DNA of 64,000 nt, taken from Brevibacillus gelatini (GTDB lineage Bacteria > Bacillota > Bacilli > Brevibacillales > Brevibacillaceae). This document shows positions 47,383 through 54,763 of the stretch, in pieces. The notes below the pieces were generated by a model. The model saw only the letters and a program-made list of their open reading frames with translations, made no database searches and was not told the DNA's origin. The stretch is from NCBI RefSeq assembly GCF_003710935.1, contig NZ_RHHS01000006.1, positions 1-64,000 on the forward strand. Direction: 5' to 3'. Every line of letters begins with the position of its first letter. Position 1 is the stretch's first letter. The position numbers and the translations under genes are program-made.

Positions 47383-48318
47383 TTGGGAAGGCTGCCGTTA
47401 CACAACTTGGAATCGATCATCTCATTTGGCTACACTGGTGCCAGCCCAGCTCTGATGGGATATTGCGCTGAGCGGAATATCTCATTGACATTCTTCACCA
47501 GAAATGGCCGGTTTCTTGCCAGAGTGATTGGGGAAAGCAAGGGAAATGTCGTCCTGAGAAAAAAACAGTATTTGGTGTCAGAGGATGAAGTTCTTTCCGC
47601 AAGAGTTGCTCGTAATTTTATATTAGGCAAGATTTACAACCATAAATGGATGATTGAAAGAATGACAAGAGACTATCCTTTACGGATCGATGTTGACCGA
47701 TTTAAGGATGCATCCAAGCAGTTATCCTCTTTACTTTTGGATGTGAGGAAATGCGAAAATCTGGAGAGGCTAAGGGGGCTGGAAGGTCAGGCGGCTATTT
47801 GCTACAACAGAATATTTGACTCCATGATTTTACAGCAAAAAGAGAGTTTTTACTTTCGTGGTCGCTCACGGAGACCTCCGCTGGATAACGTGAATGCAAT
47901 GCTGTCATTCGCCTATTCTCTATTGGCAATTGATATGGCGGCGGCACTGGAGGGTGTTGGATTAGACGCATATGTTGGTTTTTTGCATCGAGATCGGCCA
48001 GGGAGGGCCTCTCTGGCCCTAGATGTGATGGAGGAACTGCGAGGAGTCTTTGCAGATAGGTTTGTGCTGTCGTTAATTAACAAAAAGATTGTGAGCAAGG
48101 AGGATTTTTTAGTAAAAGAGAATGGTGCTGTAATTATGGGGGATGAAGCGAGAAAGAAGTTCCTAACGGCATGGCAAAATAAAAAACAGGAGAAAATTAC
48201 TCATCCTTACCTTGGGGAGAAAATTTCCTGGGGCCTGGTTCCGCACGCACAAGCTTTATTGTTAGCCCGTTTTTTACGTAATGATTTGGATGAGTATCCT
48301 CCCTTTTTGTGGAAGTAG
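47383..48318 (+). CDS. cas1: Cas1 integrase, N-terminally truncated
   Basis: 311 residues from TTG 47383. Cas1 with Cas2 inserts new spacers at the leader end of the array. The catalytic domain is intact: Glu in RGLEGQAAICY, His in GFLHRDRPGRASLALD, and the following acidic residue. The coding frame extends upstream to DGDNIVLLKDQEKL at 47344, the usual Cas1 strand, but then meets a stop inside the stray repeat at 47338-47340, so the ordinary first 20 or so residues (about 32 counting from TTG) are gone. AGGAG lies only three bases ahead of TTG 47383. Type I-C Cas1 is normally about 340 residues. The N-terminal domain makes the dimer, so activity is doubtful. Confidence 0.85.
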   Translation: MGRLPLHNLESIISFGYTGASPALMGYCAERNISLTFFTRNGRFLARVIGESKGNVVLRKKQYLVSEDEVLSARVARNFILGKIYNHKWMIERMTRDYPLRIDVDRFKDASKQLSSLLLDVRKCENLERLRGLEGQAAICYNRIFDSMILQQKESFYFRGRSRRPPLDNVNAMLSFAYSLLAIDMAAALEGVGLDAYVGFLHRDRPGRASLALDVMEELRGVFADRFVLSLINKKIVSKEDFLVKENGAVIMGDEARKKFLTAWQNKKQEKITHPYLGEKISWGLVPHAQALLLARFLRNDLDEYPPFLWK

Positions 48319-48327
48319 GTGAATGGT

Positions 48328-48618
48328 TTGCTGGTATTGATTACGTATGATGTGAGTACAGCCAGCAGTGCAGGGCAAAAAAGACTTCGCCGTGTCGCGA
48401 AAATATGCCAAAACTACGGTCAACGTGTCCAACATTCCGTGTTTGAATGCATTGTGGATTCCACGCAGCTTACTTCATTGAAGCTAGAATTGCTCTCGAT
48501 CATCGATCAAGATCAGGATAGCCTCCGTATTTATCAACTAGGCAATCATTATAAAAATAAGGTAGAGCATTTGGGGGTGAAAGAATCAATTGACTTAGAG
48601 GGACCACTGATTTTCTAG
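48328..48618 (+). CDS. cas2: Cas2
   Basis: 96 residues, the standard type I-C Cas2 length, beginning MLVLITYDVST with the conserved Asp after the first strand, and containing RRVAKICQNYGQRVQHSVFE. Cas2 bridges two Cas1 dimers during spacer capture. TTG 48328 has AGGTGA five bases ahead and gives the family N-terminus; GTG 48319, directly after the cas1 stop, would add three residues. The array leader begins at its stop codon. Confidence 0.93.
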   Translation: MLVLITYDVSTASSAGQKRLRRVAKICQNYGQRVQHSVFECIVDSTQLTSLKLELLSIIDQDQDSLRIYQLGNHYKNKVEHLGVKESIDLEGPLIF

Positions 48619-48785
48619 TGCGAATGTGTAGCGCACACGAATTCCCAAGGAGATTCGCACCTGAAAAACGCGCCGAAATGCCAGATTTTTGTCTGTTTTC
48701 TCTAGTTATCTTAACGCATGAATGAATTTAGGCGTATTTTTATTACAAATATAAAACGAAAGTATATTTGAAGTGAAAATTCGCT
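48619..48785 (+). promoter_or_regulatory. CRISPR leader
   Basis: 167 bases between cas2 and the first repeat, AT-rich toward the repeat (poly-T and poly-A runs near 48735-48765). A short inverted repeat TGCGAAT / ATTCGCA lies at 48619-48659. Position next to cas2 and the conserved first repeats place the leader here; the transcription start cannot be set. Confidence 0.7.
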
Positions 48786-50028
48786 GTCGCATCCTACGCG
48801 GATGCGTGGATTGAAATTTCATCGGCCTGTTGTCGATATTGACGAACACGTGGTCGCATCCTACGCGGATGCGTGGATTGAAATATCGACGAGACGAGCA
48901 CGCGGTCGCCCGCCTTTAGTCGCATCCTACGCGGATGCGTGGATTGAAATTACGAGGTCGACGCCCGTGTGAAACGCAGGCGCTCCCGTCGCATCCTACG
49001 CGGATGCGTGGATTGAAATACGATGGCGAAAAGGTCAAGGTCGAACAGGGCCTCGTGTCGCATCCTACGCGGATGCGTGGATTGAAATTTGCGGAACTCC
49101 TGGACCGCGCGGACACCGAACACGTCGCATCCTACGCGGATGCGTGGATTGAAATCTTATTGGGAATACGACAACATCCAAGCGCACCTGTCGCATCCTA
49201 CGCGGATGCGTGGATTGAAATTTGCGGATTTCCTGAGCCACGCGGACACCGAACACGGTCGCATCCTACGCGGATGCGTGGATTGAAATGCGAGCGCGGA
49301 TACGGGCACCTTGTGCTCGAACGTCGTCGCATCCTACGCGGATGCGTGGATTGAAATCACGTATAATATCGCAGGTACCGCGTCCGACCCCGTCGCATCC
49401 TACGCGGATGCGTGGATTGAAATTGCTGCAATCCGCTTGTCGCGCTCCTCCTTGAGTGTCGCATCCTACGCGGATGCGTGGATTGAAATTGCCGCTCCAT
49501 GAAACCGTGAGCTGCCTTTTCGATGTCGCATCCTACGCGGATGCGTGGATTGAAATTTCGGCTATCCTACGGGCATTGTCGCTGGTTGCTCGTCGCATCC
49601 TACGCGGATGCGTGGATTGAAATAGCATGAGTCAGGTCAAGACTATCCAAAAAGTCGTCGTCGCATCCTACGCGGATGCGTGGATTGAAATGTAGTCGCC
49701 TTGGAACTTGTCAGCAGGCAACTGTTGTCGCATCCTACGCGGATGCGTGGATTGAAATAACATCACCTTGGACGGAAGAGAGTATGGCGTACTTGTCGCA
49801 TCCTACGCGGATGCGTGGATTGAAATATCCAGGACACTAGCACAGCTAAGGAGTTGGCGGTCGCATCCTACGCGGATGCGTGGATTGAAATGTCACTCCA
49901 GTTGCGGCGCGACAACTCCACGATAATAGTCGCATCCTACGCGGATGCGTGGATTGAAATGACCAGTGGTACGATCTTGGCTTTTCCTTGTTTGGGGTCG
50001 CATCCTACGCGGATGTGCGGATTGAAAT
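48786..50028 (+). CRISPR. Type I-C CRISPR array, 19 repeats and 18 spacers
   Basis: The 32-base repeat begins GTCGCATCCTACGC and ends GGATGCGTGGATTGAAAT, with a GCATCC/GGATGC palindrome like other type I-C repeats. Repeats start at 48786, 48853, 48919, 48988, 49057, 49124, 49190, 49258, 49326, 49392, 49458, 49525, 49592, 49660, 49727, 49795, 49860, 49929 and 49997. Spacers are 33-37 bases. Eighteen repeats are identical; the last one has two changes (GATGTGCGG), which marks it as the old, leader-distal end. Spacers 5 and 7 are variants of one another. Open frames read across the array are artefacts of the period. Confidence 0.99.
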
Positions 50029-50405
50029 AACGTCAGGAGCGGAAAACGCGGGATTGTACGACACAAAAAGGCGATTAGCGAACCGACCATGCAGTGCTGT
50101 CGAGGGCGTAGATCACCGTGCCAAGCATCTACGACTTGGCATATAATGCTCCCCCTGCAAAAGCAGAGCGTTTCTACCATATGTTCGCATTCCCCCAAAA
50201 GACCGCACCGCTCCCCTCACTACGGCAGGGGGAGCCCCGATCATCTATCTGACCTATCATAACCCAAAGGAACGAGAAACTAAAACAAGTCGCCAGGTCG
50301 TGGTGTACAAGCTTGTTTCTCCGGCTACAATTATGAATAAACAGCGCAGTCCAACATTGGTAAATCCACCTAATTCGAACCCCAATTCTGATAAGAGGTG
50401 AGCAA
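50029..50405. other. Region downstream of the array
   Basis: No gene recognised. There is a small inverted repeat TGCCAAG / CTTGGCA (50119-50141) directly followed by TATAAT (50142-50147), which could be a controlled promoter, but no good -35 element or gene follows close by. Confidence 0.35.
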
Positions 50406-50564
50406 ATGTTCGGATACTTCATCACATTTGCCCTGAACTTTATTGTGGCTTGCTTTATTTACGACGATCCCAGCGTCCTGAAGCCTTTCGTGCACTCCCT
50501 TTTGATTCTGGCTTTCATCATCCTTGTGGATTTATGGAAGAAAAAACAAAGAGCCGCGCGCTGA
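50406..50564 (+). CDS. Small membrane protein, 52 residues
   Basis: GAGGTGAGCAAA leads into the ATG. The frame gives two hydrophobic segments (YFITFALNFIVACFIY; HSLLILAFIILVDLW) joined by a short acidic loop, ending in a basic tail (KKKQRAAR), so both ends are probably cytoplasmic. No family was recognised. The ribosome site and clean two-helix shape make it likely to be real. Confidence 0.55.
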   Translation: MFGYFITFALNFIVACFIYDDPSVLKPFVHSLLILAFIILVDLWKKKQRAAR

Positions 50565-50718
50565 CCTTCAGGGAGACAATCGTGAGCACAAAACCATTCG
50601 GCAAAAATGCCTCGATGCTACTGCGTCAATGATGGCAGCACCGGGAACTATCCCGGACGGACTCGAAGACCATTCCCTCATACCAACTTATCCTCCATTT
50701 ACAAGCACGCTTTACCCG

Positions 50719-50747
50719 CTGACAAACATACGTTCCTGTGCTATTGT
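50719..50747 (+). promoter_or_regulatory. Promoter for the acetyltransferase gene
   Basis: CTGACA (50719-50724), 17 bases, TATTGT (50742-50747), 29 bases before the ATG. Confidence 0.5.
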
Positions 50748-50776
50748 AAAAAGAAAAAAGTAGGTGCTACACTCCA

Positions 50777-51268
50777 ATGAACAAACCCGTTCACGTTGAA
50801 TTGACGCAATATTCTATCGAACATCTGCCAGGGCTGAGTTTGTTCGAACTCCAGAAGGAGCAGGAACAGTTTACGTCATTGCCAGTCAATACTTTGGCGG
50901 TAACAGAAGGCCAATACCCGATTGTGATTGTAAGCGAAAAGGAACCCGTGGGCTTCTTTTTGCTGCATTCGACGGAGCGAGTAAAGGAGTATTCCGCGAA
51001 CCCCGACGCGATGCTGCTCACTTCCTTTTCCATTAACCATGCACAGCAAGGCAAAGGCTATGCGAAGCAAGGACTGCTTCTCTTGCCGGAGTTTATCCGG
51101 AACGAGTTTCCTGCCTGTACGGAAATTGTTTTGGCTGTGAACCATAAAAATATCCCTGCCCAGCGGCTGTATGAGGCAGTGGGTTTTGAAGATACCGGGC
51201 GAAGAAAAATGGGGCCGATTGGCGAGCAGTTTGTTTACTGTTTGCCGTTGCCAAAAGAATGTGGATAA
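50777..51268 (+). CDS. GNAT family N-acetyltransferase
   Basis: 163 residues with the GNAT fold: the acetyl-CoA loop in HAQQGKGYAKQGLLLLPEF (a Q-x-x-G-x-G/A pattern), the following helix, and the closing VLAVNHKNIPAQRLYEAVGFEDTGR. It moves an acetyl group from acetyl-CoA to an unidentified amine, such as an antibiotic, polyamine or protein end. The ribosome site is weak. It is a single-gene unit between a promoter and a terminator. Confidence 0.85.
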   Translation: MNKPVHVELTQYSIEHLPGLSLFELQKEQEQFTSLPVNTLAVTEGQYPIVIVSEKEPVGFFLLHSTERVKEYSANPDAMLLTSFSINHAQQGKGYAKQGLLLLPEFIRNEFPACTEIVLAVNHKNIPAQRLYEAVGFEDTGRRKMGPIGEQFVYCLPLPKECG

Positions 51269-51308
51269 TCGCCACCACTGTACCAGCAGACAGCGGGGGT
51301 GCGAAACT

Positions 51309-51350
51309 AGCCGGGAACCTGCATCGGTAAAGGGTTCCCGGCTCTTCTCG
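51309..51350 (+). terminator. Terminator after the acetyltransferase gene
   Basis: AGCCGGGAACC and GGTTCCCGGCT form a perfect 11-bp stem with a 13-base loop; the T run after it is interrupted (CTTCTC). Confidence 0.7.
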
Positions 51351-51653
51351 CATTCCGTTAGTTCTGTTGCCCCCGGTTCCCCTTTCCACGATAGCTCCTG
51401 TCTCAGTTCTCGCATGTCGCGCATTCACTGGATTTCAAGCGCCAGTTCGAATACCAGCGGTCGCACCGATGCGATCAAACCTAAGCCGAGTCCAATCCTA
51501 GACGTGCTTTGTCTTTCTGCCATACAAAATCCGTTTGTTACGCCAGGCTACAACGGCTTTCCTTCGCTCGATACAGTAACCGACAACCAACCTGAAAACA
51601 AAAACAAGGCCCGCCCCGCAAAGGGACAAGACCTCGCTTCTGCAAAATCATTC
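51351..51653. other. Intergenic region, nothing recognised
   Basis: About 300 bases between convergent genes. Frames here have no ribosome sites and no family resemblance. An imperfect stem near 51610-51640 may terminate the minus-strand oxidase gene. Confidence 0.35.
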
Positions 51654-52778
51654 TCATTCAGCAGCAATCGCGCCTGAGACAGCGTAGTGCTCCAACTGAA
51701 TATCCAACTCCAGGCCAAGGGCAAGCTTGGCCATTTGATCGCCGATAAAAGGCCCCATCGTCAGGCCGGACGCGCCAAGGCCGTTGGCAACGAAAATCCC
51801 TTCCCAGCCGGGGAGCGGGCCGAAAACAGGAAGAAATCCCGGCGTGAACGGGCGAAAGCCTACTCGCGCTTCCACGAATGTGCTGTCGGCAAGGCGGGGG
51901 GCAATGTCCAGCGCTTTTGTGAACACTTCTTGCAAGCCGCCTGATGTTACCCGTGTATCGAAGCCCGCGACATCGTTTTCGTGCGTGGCTCCGATGACCA
52001 TTTTTTGCTCATCGAAGGCGAGCAAATACTGATCGTTGGGGGGGATCACGACTGGCCAGTTGCCTGTGTGTAAGTCTGAATATTCCAGATGGACGATTTG
52101 CCCTTTTTGGAAGGTGACTTTGAACTGGACGCCAAGCGGCTGGAGAATTTCGCTCGCCCACGCTCCGGCACAGACGATGACAGCATCGGCGGTGATCGTT
52201 TCAGCGCCTGCACGTACGCCGGTGATCCGTGTTCCGTTATGCAGCAGGGTTGCTTCCTCGTATAATAGAACGGCTCCGTTTTTTTGCGCAGTTCGGAGCA
52301 AAGCATCCCGCAAGGCACGGCCATCCACGCGCGCCGCTCCTGTTACATGCACAGCGGCGTACTCCGCGTCGAGCGGAGGAAAAAGCGCGTTTGTCTCGTC
52401 AGGAGAAAGCACGGTGACGTCGCCCAGCTCCGGCGCGTCTTCCCTGCGCGTGAGAGCCCGCTTTTCCAGTGCGAGCAGCTTTTCGCTGTCTTTGTGAATA
52501 CTGAGTGCGCCGACACGGGCGTACCCGGTGTTTGTTTCGCCGCTTTGCTCAAGTTCGGCGATCAGCGAGGGGTAAAAACGCGCGCCCTCCTTCGCCAGCT
52601 TGTACCACGCCTTATTGCGCCTTTGCGACAGCCACGGGCAAATGATCCCTGCGGCAGCATCGGTGGCCTGGCCTTTATGTTTTCGATCCACAATGATGAC
52701 TTCTGCGCCTCTTTTTGAAAGTTGATACGCCGTCGAAGCACCTAAAATTCCGGCACCTACAACAATGATTTTTTGCAT
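51654..52778 (-). CDS. FAD-dependent oxidase of the DAO family (glycine oxidase ThiO type)
   Basis: 374 residues. The N-terminal FAD-binding site is IIVVGAGILGASTAYQLSKRGAEV (GxGxxG), followed by DAAAGIICPWLSQRRNK; a second FAD contact lies near the C-terminus in FVANGLGASGLTMGP. The family includes glycine oxidase, D-amino acid oxidases and sarcosine oxidases. Glycine oxidase would feed thiazole synthesis, but no thi genes are nearby, so the substrate is uncertain. ATG 52778 has AAAGG nine bases ahead; the upstream ATG at 52787 sits in the ribosome site. Confidence 0.87.
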   Translation of the reverse strand: MQKIIVVGAGILGASTAYQLSKRGAEVIIVDRKHKGQATDAAAGIICPWLSQRRNKAWYKLAKEGARFYPSLIAELEQSGETNTGYARVGALSIHKDSEKLLALEKRALTRREDAPELGDVTVLSPDETNALFPPLDAEYAAVHVTGAARVDGRALRDALLRTAQKNGAVLLYEEATLLHNGTRITGVRAGAETITADAVIVCAGAWASEILQPLGVQFKVTFQKGQIVHLEYSDLHTGNWPVVIPPNDQYLLAFDEQKMVIGATHENDVAGFDTRVTSGGLQEVFTKALDIAPRLADSTFVEARVGFRPFTPGFLPVFGPLPGWEGIFVANGLGASGLTMGPFIGDQMAKLALGLELDIQLEHYAVSGAIAAE

Positions 52779-53034
52779 GGTTCGCATCCTTTTCCATGAG
52801 GGTGTACGATGTTTTCCTTTTTAACTATAAACCAATGGAGCAAGAAAAGGTATGTCTGCGACGAAACGCAGCTTGTGAACATGGTGAACAGAGAAGGGCG
52901 CCAAAGGGTATAAGCTCTGCTGTTCGGTTATTCGCCAATACTCTTTAATGGACGATATGACAGCGGTTGTGGTATGTTGAGATTGCTAATATTAGGAAAA
53001 TAGCCGCAGTGATGCTCCCAGCAGAGGTGAAGAC

Positions 53035-53793
53035 ATGCTCCAATTGCCACTCTCTATTGTTTTCTTCTTCCTTGGCCTCCTTTTTGGCTCCTTTTACATC
53101 GCAGTCGGGCTGCGAGTGCCGAAAAAAGAGTCTATCCTTCCCCCGCCGTTGCATTGTCCGACCTGCAAGCAGCGGTTATTGCCCATAGAACTCATTCCGG
53201 TTGTTTCCTATCTGCTCGCAAAAGGAAGATGCAAGGGCTGTGCGACAGCCATTTCTCCGCTCTATCCCGTGATGGAAGGCTTGACGGGGCTTGGTTTTGT
53301 CCTTGTCTATTTGCGGTACGATCTGACCTGGGAGACGTTGTTCGGGGTCTTGTTTGTCTCCTTGCTGGCAATCATTACGGTGGCGGATTTGGCGTATCGG
53401 CTGATTCCGAATAGAGTGCTGCTGCCGTTCTTTTTGCTTTTTCTCGTCGGGCGCTTTTTTTGGCCCTATGGCGACGCCAGCTATGCAGCGCATTTGATCG
53501 GGATGGCGGCAGGCTTTTTGTTGTTTTTCCTGCTTGCGCTCATCACGCGTGGCGGGGTGGGGGGCGGCGATGTCAAGCTGTTTGCGGTGATCGGGATGTT
53601 TCTGTCGCCGCCGTTGCTCATTTTGACGGTGTTTCTTTCTTCGGCATTTGGCGCCTTGTATGGACTTGCTCTGCTGGTGAGCAAGAGAGTGACGCGCAAG
53701 TCGATGATTCCGTTTGGGCCGTTTATTGCGCTGGGGGCTGTTACCGCCTATTTGTACGGTTCGGATATAAACTGGTATTTGGCCGTCTATTAA
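53035..53793 (+). CDS. Type IV prepilin peptidase (A24 family)
   Basis: 252 residues with about seven membrane helices. The N-terminal methylase-type domain has the zinc cysteines (CPTCKQ and CKGC). The two catalytic aspartates of the A24 family are in VADLAYRLIPN and in GGVGGGDVKLFAVIG. The enzyme trims and N-methylates type IV pilin-like proteins, such as ComGC of the competence system. AGAGGTGA precedes the ATG. No pilin genes are nearby; such peptidase genes often stand apart. Confidence 0.94.
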   Translation: MLQLPLSIVFFFLGLLFGSFYIAVGLRVPKKESILPPPLHCPTCKQRLLPIELIPVVSYLLAKGRCKGCATAISPLYPVMEGLTGLGFVLVYLRYDLTWETLFGVLFVSLLAIITVADLAYRLIPNRVLLPFFLLFLVGRFFWPYGDASYAAHLIGMAAGFLLFFLLALITRGGVGGGDVKLFAVIGMFLSPPLLILTVFLSSAFGALYGLALLVSKRVTRKSMIPFGPFIALGAVTAYLYGSDINWYLAVY

Positions 53794-53909
53794 TCATTGG
53801 GGTTGTAAAAAATGGGGCATCTGCAATTTGAGAGTAAGAGTGGATCGGCTATGCTGAATGGACACTAGTATTGAGATCAAATCGATAGCGAAGAGGAGAG
53901 TCAAAAACA

Positions 53910-54449
53910 TTAGTAAGAATCTGTTTTTATCACAAATCCAAATGGATATTCCTTATCGTCTTTGTAAGCATTGATTCGAAAGCCTCTATAAACTGTTTGA
54001 GACGGTTCATAATTCGAGTTTAAAGCAGAAGCAAAGTGCTTTTCTAATTTGAATTGATAGGTATTGTCGATCTTGGTAAAGGCAACATTTTTGATTTCTT
54101 TGTCCGTATATAACTGTTCACCTTCAGAATTGAGGAGATGGTCCAAAATAGTGATGTTATCATATACTGTTTCACCAAAATCGATGGTAACTGTCTCGCC
54201 GATTTTGTAATATGCAATCTCTTGCTGAACAGTTGGATCAAACGCAAATTTGAAATGGTCTTTGCGCTGTTGATTACTGCTCAGTTCATGTAATTTAATA
54301 GTATCTGCGCCAATCATTACATTTCCCTGGTTGCTAATTGGATTTTCAGCTACACTGCTATATTCTTCCCGATGGTCAGTGGCCCCCGCACATCCACCAA
54401 TTCCCACTAAGATCAACAATAATAACAGAAAGTTTTTTAACAGGTTCAT
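53910..54449 (-). CDS. Lipoprotein of unknown function
   Basis: 179 residues from ATG 54449 (GGGGTGA five bases ahead; a GTG three codons earlier is possible). The signal peptide ends in LVGIGGC with Cys20 for lipid attachment. The mature part is mainly beta-type (ETVTIDFGETVYDNITILDHL, YQFKLEKHFASALNSNYEPS). I recognise no family. It is AT-rich compared with its neighbours and is transcribed convergently with the peptidase gene. Confidence 0.7.
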   Translation of the reverse strand: MNLLKNFLLLLLILVGIGGCAGATDHREEYSSVAENPISNQGNVMIGADTIKLHELSSNQQRKDHFKFAFDPTVQQEIAYYKIGETVTIDFGETVYDNITILDHLLNSEGEQLYTDKEIKNVAFTKIDNTYQFKLEKHFASALNSNYEPSQTVYRGFRINAYKDDKEYPFGFVIKTDSY

Positions 54450-54712
54450 CTTCGTCACCCCATTTATAAAATTCTCTTTGCAACAAAGTCCATGATAAAT
54501 TTATCATAAATGGAATTAAATAGGGACATGGCTTGTGTTCTATTTCAAAGTAATAGTTCTACCATGCAAGAGAATCTAGCTTCCTTTGTCCGCGAGCATG
54601 GCAAGGTTCTGCTGCCACGCAGAGGATGCCGGCCGCAGGAACTATGTCCACGCGATTCGGACAGGGAGAGTGCGGCTGTAAAACGAGCAGAGTGACCAGA
54701 ATGTCGAGCATC
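54450..54712. other. Intergenic region, nothing recognised
   Basis: Contains the upstream region of the lipoprotein gene on the minus strand and a short AT palindrome (ATAAATTTAT near 54494). The GC-rich part from 54580 to 54700 has short frames without ribosome sites. Confidence 0.35.
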
Positions 54713-54748
54713 AAAAAAAGGGGGCACGTCGATGTGCTCCCCTTTTTC
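54713..54748. terminator. Terminator after the efflux gene
   Basis: Stem GGGGCAC / GTGCTCCCC with a short loop, flanked by seven A on the left and five T on the right, so it works for the minus-strand efflux operon and also for the plus strand. Confidence 0.8.
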
Positions 54749-54763
54749 TTCATATTCTTACTC

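Noticed and set aside
48916-49502. Open reading frames on both strands across the CRISPR array, repeating RMRGLK- or NPRIRVGCD-like peptides
   Set aside because: They are produced by the periodic 32-base repeat and have no ribosome sites; the repeat-spacer structure explains them fully.
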